Origin: Yeosuana aquiaggeris
Lineage (GTDB): Bacteria > Bacteroidota > Bacteroidia > Flavobacteriales > Flavobacteriaceae
Direction: 5' to 3'
Assembly (NCBI RefSeq): GCF_044003965.1
Contig: NZ_JBAWKC010000002.1
Coordinates: 1-64,000, forward strand
Length of the DNA: 64,000 nucleotides
In this document: positions 50,661-60,098 of the stretch, piece by piece
Layout: every line of letters starts with the position of its first letter
Position numbering within the stretch: position 1 is the stretch's first letter
The notes under the pieces: generated by a model
Told to the model about the DNA's origin: nothing
What the model saw: the letters and a program-made list of their open reading frames with translations, nothing else
Databases searched by the model: none
Made by a program: the position numbers and the translations under genes

Positions 50661-51131
50661 TTATTTCTCCCAAGTAGCTCCTTTTAATGCCAAAGCGGCT
50701 TTTAGTATATCTTTTTGGCTTATTTGCCCCACCAATTTTCCGTTTTCTACAATAGGGAATCGTCTGCGTTTTGATTCTAAAAATTTATTAGCAGCGTCAA
50801 ATATATTCATATTGCCATCAATAGTTTCAACATCTTTAACCATGTAATTTTCTACCGTATGGTTGTTCATTGGCAAATTATGATACCTACTTTCACTGAT
50901 TTCTTTAATGCAATCAGTTTCTGATATAATACCAATTAATTCATTTTTTTCGTTAACCACAGGGCCTCCTGAAATACGATGCTTAATAATAGCGTTAATA
51001 ACCTCTTCCAAAGGTTGATCAGCCTTAAAAGTCACTAGATTTCTGGTCATATAGTCACTTACCCTCAAAGGTGCATCACCCGTGGTTTTTTTTGTAGTGC
51101 GTCTGGCGGCAAGAAAACTTTTTATTCCCAT
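50661..51131 (-). CDS. CBS-domain protein (two CBS motifs)
   Basis: 156 residues with a short basic N-terminus (SFLAARRTTKKTTGDAPLRV) and a CBS pair: VSDYMTRNLVTFKADQPLEE ... GGPVVNEKNELIGIISETDC (about 24-80) and VENYMVKDVETIDGNMNIFD ... RRFPIVENGKLVGQISQKDI (about 90-148). The pair forms a Bateman module binding adenosine nucleotides. No output domain is fused, so it probably acts by contacting another protein. It is convergent with the zinc-ribbon gene, stops 5 bp apart. Confidence 0.92.
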   Translation of the reverse strand: MGIKSFLAARRTTKKTTGDAPLRVSDYMTRNLVTFKADQPLEEVINAIIKHRISGGPVVNEKNELIGIISETDCIKEISESRYHNLPMNNHTVENYMVKDVETIDGNMNIFDAANKFLESKRRRFPIVENGKLVGQISQKDILKAALALKGATWEK

Positions 51132-51331
51132 AGTATTTTAATTTAAGAAAACTAAATGTAATTATTTTTTTTGAGTTTTCCTAAATTGCTTATGCCAGTC
51201 CGTATTAAAGACCTCATTAAATGAGAATATATTTTTAAGTTGTAAAAAATAATTAGCATTCTTTTAAGATATTAAATGTTAATTTTTTATAGTTTTAACA
51301 CATTCAAATTAAATTAAAAAAACACATAAAG

Positions 51332-52045
51332 ATGAAACATTTAATAGGATTGATTTTATTAGTAATTAGTTTTCATATAAGTGCTCAGACCAACTCTGAT
51401 TTAATAAAGCATTATGAAGCTTACTATAAACAAATGAAAAAGCAAAGTGATGTAAACGGAGTCATTGGTGCCTTAACACATTTAAACATCCTTTCTCCTT
51501 CTCAGGCAAGATTAGATACTTTGGGATATATTTATATGAGTGAAGGACAATATGCTCAAGCTTTAAACACTATTGGGTTTGATAAAATCGCAGATGATTC
51601 TGATATAGCTATTCAAGTAAAAGCGGTCTCTCTTAAATCATTAGGACAACCAAAATTAGCGATAGGATTTTTTGAAGATATGTTTAAAAGAAATCCAAAT
51701 GCCCTTATTGCTTATGAATTGGCGGAATTGAATTTGCAAATACAAAATTTGTCAGAAGCGGAAAAACATATAACTTATGGATTAGCAAATTCAAAAGAAG
51801 ATATGACCAAAGCTTATTATGAAACGCAAACGCCCTACGAAGTTCCTTTAAAATCTGCTTTTATGTATTTAAATGCCTTGGTCACTTATAATAAAGACAA
51901 AAAAGCGAATATAGATGCTGCTGTAGATATTTTAGATGCTGCATTAAAATCGGCGCCAAATTTTAATATGATTCAATTAACAAAGAATGAATTACTCAGA
52001 CAAAAACAAGCAATTCAAGCTGCATCAGCACAACCAAAAAATTAG
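51332..52045 (+). CDS. Exported TPR protein
   Basis: 237 residues with signal peptide MKHLIGLILLVISFHISAQ (cleavage near ISA-QT). TPR-like helices follow: SDLIKHYEAYYKQMKKQSDV, LGYIYMSEGQYAQALNTIGF, AVSLKSLGQPKLAIGFFEDM, IAYELAELNLQIQNLSEAEK. The C-terminal tail KQAIQAASAQPKN is polar. It is a likely periplasmic scaffold. No enzyme motif is present. It ends at a strong terminator shared with the convergent T9SS protein. Confidence 0.85.
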   Translation: MKHLIGLILLVISFHISAQTNSDLIKHYEAYYKQMKKQSDVNGVIGALTHLNILSPSQARLDTLGYIYMSEGQYAQALNTIGFDKIADDSDIAIQVKAVSLKSLGQPKLAIGFFEDMFKRNPNALIAYELAELNLQIQNLSEAEKHITYGLANSKEDMTKAYYETQTPYEVPLKSAFMYLNALVTYNKDKKANIDAAVDILDAALKSAPNFNMIQLTKNELLRQKQAIQAASAQPKN

Positions 52046-52063
52046 GTTTTAAAACAAGAAATT

Positions 52064-52105
52064 AAAAAGGGAGATTTTCAAATTTATGAAAATCTCCCTT
52101 TTTAA
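52064..52105 (+). terminator. Bidirectional terminator
   Basis: The perfect 17-bp stem AAAAAGGGAGATTTTCA/TGAAAATCTCCCTTTTT with loop AATTTA lies between the TPR stop (52045) and the convergent T9SS protein stop (52115). Confidence 0.92.
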
Positions 52106-52114
52106 TTTAAACTA

Positions 52115-55100
52115 CTATTTAAGAATTAATTTTTTTGTGATTACTTCATTTAAAACAGATTTTATTTTTATGAAATAAACACCAGCGGTAAATTTGCTCA
52201 TATCCAATTTATAAACATTATTGGATAAATTTATATTCCGTTTTTCAAGCACCAATTTGCCTGTCAAATCATATACACTAAAATCAAACTCGTTTAATGA
52301 TTTTATTTTTATATTAAAAATATTTTCCGATGGATTGGGATAAATTGAAAAATTACTGCTATCAAAACTTTCGGTGCCTAAGGTTGCGCCTTCAATAATA
52401 AAATCATCAATAATAACGCCTTCTTGTTCAACTGCGGGATCAGAATGAAAAACAAATCTGAAAGTAATATTGGTTTCAGTATCTAAAGCCGATAAGTCGT
52501 AACTGTATTCTTGGAGTGTGGAATCTGTGCCTGTCCATTGGGCACCAGGACAATTTTGACAATCGTCTGCAGCACCAGAGCTCGCATTGGTTCTATCACT
52601 ATTGTACCAGTTTAAATCAGATGCAGTTCCTAATACATTCCAATTATTCCCTGAGTCTGTTGAATATTCTACATATATAATATCCCAAAACTCTTCTAGA
52701 TCAAAGGCCATTTTAAACTTAAATACAGGGTTAGAAAGTAATGAAAGGTTATAACAACCAGTTACCAAATAACTTTTTACCAAATCAGCATAATTTCCGG
52801 CTAAATTTGTGCCATACACATTATTTGAAGTAGATTCGGTATTTAGCAGAGTTCCAGTAGCAATACCACGTTCCCAATAATTTCCGCAAGCATCTCCTTC
52901 ATCAAAAACCAGAAGTTCATTGTTCGCAGACTCAAAAGAATTTACTGTATTAATACCACCTAAGGAGTTTGAGTAAAAATTTAAAACGGAAATATTATTT
53001 GAAGGATAGCCATCGCCGTTGATACTTGTTATTATTTTCACCTCTTGTAAACCTGTCCCAGACGTATTGAATGCCGGAATGTCAATTAAGGCAGTATTGT
53101 TAGGTGTGATTGTTCCTGTCCAATTAAAATTATTTGTAACATTATTAATAATATATTGACCATTAATAGATGTAATATTGTTGGATCCAAGATTTTTTAC
53201 TTGGGCTTGTAATGTATTTACAATTCCTCCACAATCCATGGCAGAGTTTAGTCCTTGTAAATTTTCCAAACTAATTTCATTAGCTAGTGTTTCAGAAGGT
53301 ATATTTGACTGCCAAACACCTCTGCCATAAGTAGCGGCAGTAATATTTGCATCGGGTAAGTTTATTTCTAAATCTGTTACAGAAACATTTGGTAAATTGT
53401 TTTCAAATAATTCCCAATCACCAATAGTATCATCGTATCTGTAAACACCTAAACTAGTTCCTAAAAATAATGGATTTTGAGAATGTAGTCCTTGGTGCTT
53501 AATAACATTTTTAGTCACGTTTGGTAATGAACCTGAAATGTCATTAAAAGTAGCTCCACCATCAATTGACTTATAAACTTTTCCTGTATTTCCTATTGTA
53601 GTTACATAAATAGTATTGCTGTCATTTTTATTAACCTCTATTGATGTTATCAAGGCAGAGAATGTGTATGAATCAAGAAAAGAAAGACCTTTATCCGTAC
53701 TTTTTTTAAGTTGGGAATCAATTGCTACATAAATATTATCTGAATTTAAATCATCTATAGCTAGAACATCTATATTGCTTCCTAAATCAGCAGAAACAGC
53801 TTGCCATTGTGTTCCGCAAAGTTTATATAACTTTTTAAAACCTGAATATAATTCACTCTTATTGTTTATTGATAAAGGAGTTACCCAGTTTCCATCTTCT
53901 CCAAATGGTCTGGCAACTTGAAAATCTAAACTACCACCTGAAGTAGCAGAAACATTTAAGAGACCACCATTTTGGGTAAATCCATAATACATTTCATCAT
54001 CATTTGGATCTATGGCACTATCAGTACCATCAGCACCGTAGTAAACTTGCCAGATATTATTGTTTAAGGCATGACCGCCGTTATCTTGAAGACCTCCAAC
54101 CATTTTTTGAGACGAATTTTTAGATACGGCTATTTTATAAAATTGACTGATTTGCAGACCAGCTGTCAAATCTGTAAAATTAATACCTCCATCTGTTGTT
54201 TTATAAATTCCTCCATCTGTACCTGCAAATAAAGCGCCATTATAAAAACGTAACAAATGAATGTCGGCATGAGAATAGGAGGCCGTAAACGGTGAAGACC
54301 AGTTATTTACCTTAGTAAAAGTTGTTCCTCCATCTTTTGTTTTCCAGATATTTAATACGCCTGTATAAACTTCATTTTCGTCAGTATCTGAGACCGCTAA
54401 AGCCAAGTCAAACCATGCTTGGGAGCTTTCAAAAATATCTCCCACTGTTGCACTTGTCGCTTTTTGACTAAAGGAGCCACCAGAAGCTGTAGATTTATAT
54501 AATCCTTTAAAAGAATAATTTAAAGCAGAGGAGTTTGCACATAAGGCATAAACAACATTGGGATTAGCAGGGGTAACATCAATTACGATCCTTCCAGATC
54601 CGGTAGGAAAACCAAACGTAGTTTTTACAAATGATTCACCAGCATTTGTGGATCTAAAAAATTCATTTGGGGTTACAACGTATAGGGTGTTTGGATTTCC
54701 AGGTTTTAATTTTACGTCATTAATAATACCAGACTTTTTATTGACCCATGTTGCCCCACCGTTAGTGGTTTTAAATAGTCCTTCATTTGTAGCTACCCAA
54801 AGCATATTAGAGTCATTCGGGTTAATATAAATATCATTCATTCTAAACGAAGAGGTGCTAGCGCCTAAACCTGTTGTGTTCCATGTAGCGCCGCCATCAG
54901 TAGATTTCAAAACTCCTATGCTATAGGTATCACCTGCATCATCATCACCTGTTGCTATATAAATAATATTTGAGTTATTATAGTCAATAGCAATACCTGA
55001 AACACCAATTTGAGATAAATTATCTGATAAAGGAGCCCATGTTATTCCAGAGTTTGTAGATTTCCAAATACCACCTGCAGGAGCACCAGCATAGTAGGTG

Positions 55101-55543
55101 TTTGGGTTATTTGGATCTATAATAATAGAATTTACCCGTCCTTGACCGGATGACCAAGACCCGGTATTGGTATGTTCAAAAGGACCAATGGGCTGCCAGT
55201 TACTATTATCTACTAAAGACTTATTTTGATTAGATTTTTTTACACTTAACCATAAATTATATAATTCTAATGATGTTGGCAAAGTCCCATCTTCTTTAAC
55301 AAAGTTTTTCCAATAATTTTCCCAACGTTTAAAGGGTTTAAAGCCACTACCTTTTATATTTGGGTCTCTAGTTTTCCAATAATCATTAAAAGCATCAACA
55401 ATGTCTTTGAATTTTGTTTGATGAGTAGATTTTGATTGCTTTGAGTTTAGTGTTTCCATCCAAGGAGCACTCTCATTAAATTGCGCATGTGTTACCGTGA
55501 AAATGCCAAAAGAGAAGATGATAACAAGTAAAAGCTTTTTCAT
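52115..55543 (-). CDS. Secreted BNR/VPS10-like repeat protein with T9SS sorting domain
   Basis: 1,142 residues from the ATG at 55543, which starts the signal peptide MKKLLLVIIFSFGIFTVTHA; the frame runs 66 bp further upstream without a plausible start. The first 700 residues contain repeated BNR/Asp-box units (GIWKSTNSGITWAPLS, GVLKSTDGGATWNTTG, GLFKTTNGGATWVNKK, NIWKTKDGGTTFTKVN), forming beta-propellers. A MAM/CUB-like sandwich follows (DEGDACGNYWERG ... TNITFRFVFHSDPAVEQEGV). The C-terminal type A sorting domain runs from FSIYPNPSENIFNIKI to EVITKKLILK. The role is probably binding or degradation of surface or environmental polymers. It lies behind a lipoprotein gene on the same strand. 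Confidence 0.9.
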   Translation of the reverse strand: MKKLLLVIIFSFGIFTVTHAQFNESAPWMETLNSKQSKSTHQTKFKDIVDAFNDYWKTRDPNIKGSGFKPFKRWENYWKNFVKEDGTLPTSLELYNLWLSVKKSNQNKSLVDNSNWQPIGPFEHTNTGSWSSGQGRVNSIIIDPNNPNTYYAGAPAGGIWKSTNSGITWAPLSDNLSQIGVSGIAIDYNNSNIIYIATGDDDAGDTYSIGVLKSTDGGATWNTTGLGASTSSFRMNDIYINPNDSNMLWVATNEGLFKTTNGGATWVNKKSGIINDVKLKPGNPNTLYVVTPNEFFRSTNAGESFVKTTFGFPTGSGRIVIDVTPANPNVVYALCANSSALNYSFKGLYKSTASGGSFSQKATSATVGDIFESSQAWFDLALAVSDTDENEVYTGVLNIWKTKDGGTTFTKVNNWSSPFTASYSHADIHLLRFYNGALFAGTDGGIYKTTDGGINFTDLTAGLQISQFYKIAVSKNSSQKMVGGLQDNGGHALNNNIWQVYYGADGTDSAIDPNDDEMYYGFTQNGGLLNVSATSGGSLDFQVARPFGEDGNWVTPLSINNKSELYSGFKKLYKLCGTQWQAVSADLGSNIDVLAIDDLNSDNIYVAIDSQLKKSTDKGLSFLDSYTFSALITSIEVNKNDSNTIYVTTIGNTGKVYKSIDGGATFNDISGSLPNVTKNVIKHQGLHSQNPLFLGTSLGVYRYDDTIGDWELFENNLPNVSVTDLEINLPDANITAATYGRGVWQSNIPSETLANEISLENLQGLNSAMDCGGIVNTLQAQVKNLGSNNITSINGQYIINNVTNNFNWTGTITPNNTALIDIPAFNTSGTGLQEVKIITSINGDGYPSNNISVLNFYSNSLGGINTVNSFESANNELLVFDEGDACGNYWERGIATGTLLNTESTSNNVYGTNLAGNYADLVKSYLVTGCYNLSLLSNPVFKFKMAFDLEEFWDIIYVEYSTDSGNNWNVLGTASDLNWYNSDRTNASSGAADDCQNCPGAQWTGTDSTLQEYSYDLSALDTETNITFRFVFHSDPAVEQEGVIIDDFIIEGATLGTESFDSSNFSIYPNPSENIFNIKIKSLNEFDFSVYDLTGKLVLEKRNINLSNNVYKLDMSKFTAGVYFIKIKSVLNEVITKKLILK

Positions 55544-55595
55544 AGTATCTATTTTAAAATATATATGTTTTAAGTAAATCAAGTTTATATAAAGA

Positions 55596-56114
55596 TTAGG
55601 GGGTTTCAATAATTTGTGAATCTTTTTCTAGCTTTTTGTTCATTTGTAAATTAAGGTTTGATACTGACTCTAAAAATTCCTTGATAATTAAACTTAATTC
55701 CTCTTTTGAAGTTGAAGATAGATTGTACAAACTTTCAAGTTTTAAAATTTTTGTTTCTAAGGCGTTTATTCTGGCGTTTACAGATGGGGTGTTTAAAGTA
55801 TCAGGGATTTTTTCTTTTAGTTCTATGACAAATTTTACAATCGCGTCATTATTATCTTTAAAATAAGATAAATCGCCTTTTTTGACTCTTATTACCAGGT
55901 CTTCAAGTTCTTTGAAGGAGCTCCAGTTTTCTATCTCTTTTTCAGTTTTGATGTCTATACTGTATTCTAAAAATTTAAATTTTGAAATATCCTTTTCACT
56001 TATTTTTGTCGGAACAAGTTCTTCAATAGATGCTTTATGGTCACTCTCTTTTTGTTTGCCGCATGAAAGTAAAGCAAAACTGATAAAAAAAGCTCCTAAA
56101 AAATAAGTTCTCAT
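55596..56114 (-). CDS. Helical lipoprotein, function unknown
   Basis: 172 residues with a lipoprotein signal MRTYFLGAFFISFALLSCGK (Cys18). The mature part is mostly helical with coiled-coil character (LETKILKLESLYNLSSTSKE, ELSLIIKEFLESVSNLNLQM). No known domain is apparent. It starts a two-gene unit with the T9SS BNR-repeat protein 52 bp downstream, so it may help anchor or chaperone that protein at the outer membrane; this is only context. Confidence 0.72.
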   Translation of the reverse strand: MRTYFLGAFFISFALLSCGKQKESDHKASIEELVPTKISEKDISKFKFLEYSIDIKTEKEIENWSSFKELEDLVIRVKKGDLSYFKDNNDAIVKFVIELKEKIPDTLNTPSVNARINALETKILKLESLYNLSSTSKEELSLIIKEFLESVSNLNLQMNKKLEKDSQIIETP

Positions 56115-56266
56115 GATTTAATTTTTTTGTAAGAATTACAAATATAAAAGAATACATTATTTGTTTTTGCATTATATACAATTGGTTTTTATTATTTTTC
56201 ATTTTAATATAATTTCATTGTTGAATTCTTAGTAATTTTGATGAATTCTTAATTAAAGATAAATTA

Positions 56267-57223
56267 ATGAACCCTAAAATATTAATTATTGGAGCTTGCG
56301 GACAAATTGGGTCTGAACTCACTTATAAATTGAGAGCTTTATACGGTGATAAAAATGTTATTGCAAGTGACATAAGTTATAGTAACATAGATATTGTCAA
56401 TTCTGGTGTTTTTGAGATTGTGGATGCACAGGATTATGCAGCCGTTAAAATTTGTGTTGAAAAGCATCGCATCAATACCGTCTATTTAATGGCTGCTATG
56501 TTAAGTGCTACTGGAGAAAAGTATCCCATGAAAGCATGGGATTTAAATATGAATTCACTTTTTCATGTTTTAAATCTTGCCAAGGCAAAATTCATTAAAA
56601 AAGTATTTTGGCCATCGAGTATTGCTGTTTTTGGTTCAACAACACCTAAAGAAAATACACCTCAATTTACGGTAATGGAACCCTCTACGGTATATGGAAT
56701 CACTAAACAAGTTGGTGAACGCTGGTGTGAATACTATCATAATAAATATGGCGTAGATGTAAGAAGCTTGCGTTATCCAGGTATTATTAGTTGGAAGACC
56801 TTACCGGGAGGAGGAACTACTGATTATGCAGTTGAAATTTATCATAAAGCCATTACAGATAAAAAATACGAATGTTTCTTGAGTGAAAATACGGCTTTAC
56901 CTATGATGTTTATGGATGATGCTATAAAAGCAACTGTTGATATTATGAGTGCCAATGAGAAGGATGTCAAGATTCGGTCTTCTTATAACTTGTCCGGCAT
57001 TAGTTTTACGCCTAAAGAACTAGCACAGTCTATTAAACAACAAATGCCAGAATTTAGTATCACTTATAAACCTGACTACAGACAAGAAATTGCTGATAGT
57101 TGGCCTAAGAGTATTGATGATGCCTATGCTAGAAATGACTGGAAATGGAAACATGACTTTTCTCTTGAGCAAATTACCAAAGAGATGCTAACGCATTTGG
57201 GTGAAAAATACAAGAAGGCGTAA
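56267..57223 (+). CDS. tdh: L-threonine 3-dehydrogenase, epimerase-type (NAD-dependent)
   Basis: 318 residues of the extended short-chain dehydrogenase fold. NAD motif ILIIGACGQIGSEL (about 5-18), catalytic YGITKQVGERW (Tyr and Lys) and TVYG. It closely fits the UDP-galactose-4-epimerase-like threonine dehydrogenases known from Flavobacterium and Cytophaga, rather than the zinc-dependent ADH type. The SLRYPGIISWKTLPGGGTTD segment is typical of that group. The product, 2-amino-3-oxobutyrate, would be cleaved by a KBL enzyme not in this window. A TAATTTTG -7 box lies 27 bp upstream. Confidence 0.85.
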   Translation: MNPKILIIGACGQIGSELTYKLRALYGDKNVIASDISYSNIDIVNSGVFEIVDAQDYAAVKICVEKHRINTVYLMAAMLSATGEKYPMKAWDLNMNSLFHVLNLAKAKFIKKVFWPSSIAVFGSTTPKENTPQFTVMEPSTVYGITKQVGERWCEYYHNKYGVDVRSLRYPGIISWKTLPGGGTTDYAVEIYHKAITDKKYECFLSENTALPMMFMDDAIKATVDIMSANEKDVKIRSSYNLSGISFTPKELAQSIKQQMPEFSITYKPDYRQEIADSWPKSIDDAYARNDWKWKHDFSLEQITKEMLTHLGEKYKKA

Positions 57224-57235
57224 TTAAAAAAACTT

Positions 57236-57243
57236 TATATTTG
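57236..57243 (+). promoter_or_regulatory. Candidate -7 box for the HupE-like gene
   Basis: TATATTTG matches TAnnTTTG exactly and ends 22 bp before the ATG, just behind the tdh stop. No -33 element is evident. Confidence 0.4.
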
Positions 57244-57265
57244 AATAATTCAAACCCCGAATAAT

Positions 57266-57856
57266 ATGCTTGAAAATTTTTGGTTCAATGTGGAGTATGG
57301 TATGAACCATGTGCTCAATATTAACGCCTATGACCATGTGTTATTCCTTATTGCGCTTACCGTGCCATATATATTTAAAGATTGGAAACGCGTCCTTATT
57401 TTAGTGTCTACTTTTACTTTAGGGCATACACTTTCATTAGTTTTAGCGGCTTATGATATTGTTAGAATAGATGGTCAATTAATTGAATTTTTAATTCCTG
57501 TAACCATTTTAGTTGTTGCTCTTTTTAACGTGCTTACAGCAGGAAAGGGCGCTCAAAAGGAAAGAATTGGTGTGTTGTTTCTTTCAACTTTATTTTTCGG
57601 ATTAATACACGGTTTGGGATTTGCTCGTGAGTTTCACATGCTGGCTGGTAAAACAGACAATAAATTCTTTTTATTGATTGAGTTTGCATTGGGTATTGAA
57701 ATTTCACAAGTCATTATTGTATTCACTGTTTTGTTTTTAGGATTTCTGGCTCAAACGCTATTTAGGTTATCTAAACGTGACTGGATTATGGTCATTTCGG
57801 CCATAGTTGTTGGACTTGTGATACCTATGATTCTAAAAAGTGATTTTTTGGCTTAA
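57266..57856 (+). CDS. HupE/UreJ-like membrane protein
   Basis: 196 residues, about six helices. The HupE/UreJ_2 signature is GMNHVLNINAYDHVLFLIAL at the N-terminus, with FTLGHTLSLVLA (about 51-62) and FGLIHGLGFAREF (about 112-124), both with conserved His in helices. Family members move Ni2+ or Co2+ into the cell for hydrogenase or urease, but no such enzyme is in view, and Bacteroidota members often stand alone. The metal function is therefore inferred from family resemblance only. Confidence 0.85.
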   Translation: MLENFWFNVEYGMNHVLNINAYDHVLFLIALTVPYIFKDWKRVLILVSTFTLGHTLSLVLAAYDIVRIDGQLIEFLIPVTILVVALFNVLTAGKGAQKERIGVLFLSTLFFGLIHGLGFAREFHMLAGKTDNKFFLLIEFALGIEISQVIIVFTVLFLGFLAQTLFRLSKRDWIMVISAIVVGLVIPMILKSDFLA

Positions 57857-57940
57857 TTTTTTTTCAGAATCTTATTAAAACTTTAACGAACTTGCGTTGT
57901 ATTTAAAATACCAACCAAGTATATTCGTTATATTGTTTTA

Positions 57941-58003
57941 CGTTAGGGATAGTAGTGAAAACCTTTTTGCATTTGCAAAAGATTGTAACGCTTAGTCCGA
58001 CCC
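57941..58003 (+). ncRNA. Flavo-1-like structured RNA
   Basis: GGGATAGTAGTGAAAACC, then TTTTTGCATTTGCAAAAG, then ATTGTAACGCTTAGTCCGAC and CC. From memory this matches the recurrent flavobacterial RNA (Rfam Flavo-1), with GGGATAG...AGTGAAAACC at the 5' side, ATTGTAACGC at the 3' side, a TTTTTGC/GCAAAAG hairpin in the middle and a closing GGG/CCC stem (GGGAT with GTCCGACCC). It lies 85 bp behind the HupE-like gene and 75 bp before dCMP deaminase. The function of Flavo-1 RNAs is unknown. The assignment needs a covariance search. Confidence 0.5.
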
Positions 58004-58077
58004 GAATTATTTTTAATTTTCTTTATTGAAACTTAATATTTTAAATGAGGGTAACGCCCAAATTATATTTAAAATAA

Positions 58078-58509
58078 ATGTCAGAAAAAAAACAACTCAA
58101 ATATGATAAGGCCTATTTAAGAATTGCTGAAGAATGGGGAAAATTGTCGTATTGTAAACGCAAGAAAGTTGGAGCCTTAATAGTTAAAGATAAAATGATT
58201 ATCTCGGATGGATATAATGGGACGCCAACTGGTTTTGAAAATTATTGTGAAGATGAAAGTGGTTATACAAAATGGTATGTTTTACATGCTGAAGCGAATG
58301 CTATTTTAAAAGTTGCTGGATCCACACAATCTTGTCAAGGGGCAACACTCTATATAACATTGTCACCCTGCAAAGAATGCAGTAAATTAATACATCAAGC
58401 AGGTATTATTAAAGTTGTTTACTCAGAAACATATAAAGATGATTCAGGTTTGCAATTTTTAAAAAAGGCAGGTATTGAATTAAAGTTAATAGAAGATATA
58501 AACTTATAA
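58078..58509 (+). CDS. dCMP deaminase (ComEB-like)
   Basis: Deaminates dCMP to dUMP for thymidylate synthesis. 143 residues. The zinc site is complete: HAEANAIL gives His and catalytic Glu, and LSPCKECSKL gives two Cys. The N-terminal ISDGYNGTPTGFENYCEDE segment with GYNG is a hallmark of this family. Its stop overlaps the S41 protease start by one base, so the two genes are co-translated. It sits about 4 kb from the class I ribonucleotide reductase in a nucleotide-rich neighbourhood. Confidence 0.92.
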   Translation: MSEKKQLKYDKAYLRIAEEWGKLSYCKRKKVGALIVKDKMIISDGYNGTPTGFENYCEDESGYTKWYVLHAEANAILKVAGSTQSCQGATLYITLSPCKECSKLIHQAGIIKVVYSETYKDDSGLQFLKKAGIELKLIEDINL

Positions 58510-60098
58510 TGAACATCGACAAAAAATATTTACCATTATTGTTTGGAATAGCCATTGCTATTGGTGTTTTTATAGGCGGAAAATTAAATTTTACTGATTC
58601 ATCTGACAGGCTCTTTTCTACTAATAGTAAAAAGGATAAACTCAACAGACTTATAGATTACATTGATTATGATTATGTTGATGATGTGAATACAGATAGC
58701 ATTGTTGATGTTACTGTAAATGGCATTTTAGAAAATCTGGACCCACATTCTGTTTATATCCCAAAAGAAGATTTACAGCGCGTTACGGAAAATATGAAAG
58801 GAGATTTTGTTGGGATTGGTGTTAGTTTTTACACTTTAAGAGATTCTATTGCTGTTATAAGATCGGTTGAAGGTGGTCCAAGTGATAAAGCGGGTATAAA
58901 AGGAGGCGACAGAATTATCATGGCCAATGGAGATTCTTTATTTGGGAAGTATTTAAAAAATGATGAGATTGTTAAAAAATTAAAAGGACCCATTGACTCA
59001 AAAGTAAATTTAAAGGTATATCGAAAAGGAGAACCAAAGCTTTTAAACTTTACTGTAAAGAGATCCAATATTCCGATAAAAAGTGTAGATGCTGCTTATA
59101 TGTTAAGCAAGGATTTGGGATATATAAAAATTAACAGGTTCGCCGAAACAACTTATAAGGAATTTAAGGTTGGCATTAATAAATTAAAAAAACTTGGAGC
59201 CACCAAAATGGTTCTTGATTTAAGAGATAATCCAGGAGGGTTTTTAGGTATTGCTGAGCAAATTGCAGACGAGTTTTTAGAAAATGATAAGCTCATTTTA
59301 TTTACCAAAAATAAAAGTGGCGCCATTGAAAAAAGTTATGCCACTAATAAAGGCGATTTTGAAACTGGAGAGGTATATGTGTTGATTAATGAAAATTCAG
59401 CGTCGGCAAGTGAAATAGTTGCTGGAGCACTTCAGGACAATGATAAAGGCACCATTGTTGGCAGACGTTCATATGGAAAGGGCCTTGTGCAAAGAGAAAT
59501 GGAGTTGGGTGATGGTAGTGCTATTCGCTTAACAGTAAGCCGGTATTATACACCTACCGGGAGATCAATTCAGCGGTCTTATGACCATGGCGTAGAAGAT
59601 TATTATGATGATTATTATGAGCGGTTAGATAGTGGTGAGTTATTAGATTCAGCTAAAATTCTGGTGGCGGATTCTTTGAAGTTTACAACTCCAAAAGGAA
59701 AAATTGTTTATGGCGGTGGCGGTATTATTCCAGATGTATTTGTGCCTCTTGATAGTAGTATGCAAAATGAAACCTTAAACTTTCTATATAGAAGGGGATA
59801 TGTAGGTAATTTTATTTTTGAAGAATTGGAAAAAGACAGAAGTGTCTATAAAAATATGACTAAGCAAGATTTTATTGATAATTTTAAAATAGGAGAAGAC
59901 CTTGTTTTTGCGTTTGAAGATTTCATTAATACTAAAACAGATTCTAAAATCACCTTTGTTGCTTATCATGATGAGGTAAAGCAATATTTAAAGGCAGCAT
60001 TAGGAGATCAGTTATATGGTGATGGAGCTTTTGAAGAAATTTTCAATGAAATGGATATTATGATTGAAGAGGTTATGAAGTTAAGTGAACATTATTAA
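58509..60098 (+). CDS. S41 family (tail-specific) peptidase, CtpA-like
   Basis: A periplasmic serine protease that trims proteins by their C-terminus. 529 residues. The N-terminal MNIDKKYLPLLFGIAIAIGV is a signal anchor, followed by a PDZ domain (about 90-175, with VGIGVSFYTLRDSIAVIRSV and GGPSDKAGIKGGDRI). The peptidase domain has NENSASASEIVAGAL (catalytic Ser) and RRSYGKGLVQ (catalytic Lys), plus YTPTGRSIQ. It overlaps the dCMP deaminase gene by one base and the convergent oxidoreductase stop by four bases. Confidence 0.93.
   Translation: MNIDKKYLPLLFGIAIAIGVFIGGKLNFTDSSDRLFSTNSKKDKLNRLIDYIDYDYVDDVNTDSIVDVTVNGILENLDPHSVYIPKEDLQRVTENMKGDFVGIGVSFYTLRDSIAVIRSVEGGPSDKAGIKGGDRIIMANGDSLFGKYLKNDEIVKKLKGPIDSKVNLKVYRKGEPKLLNFTVKRSNIPIKSVDAAYMLSKDLGYIKINRFAETTYKEFKVGINKLKKLGATKMVLDLRDNPGGFLGIAEQIADEFLENDKLILFTKNKSGAIEKSYATNKGDFETGEVYVLINENSASASEIVAGALQDNDKGTIVGRRSYGKGLVQREMELGDGSAIRLTVSRYYTPTGRSIQRSYDHGVEDYYDDYYERLDSGELLDSAKILVADSLKFTTPKGKIVYGGGGIIPDVFVPLDSSMQNETLNFLYRRGYVGNFIFEELEKDRSVYKNMTKQDFIDNFKIGEDLVFAFEDFINTKTDSKITFVAYHDEVKQYLKAALGDQLYGDGAFEEIFNEMDIMIEEVMKLSEHY

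Noticed and set aside
57266..57856. Nickel-enzyme cluster around the HupE-like gene
   Set aside because: No hydrogenase, urease or accessory gene is present on either side, so the metal role is left open.
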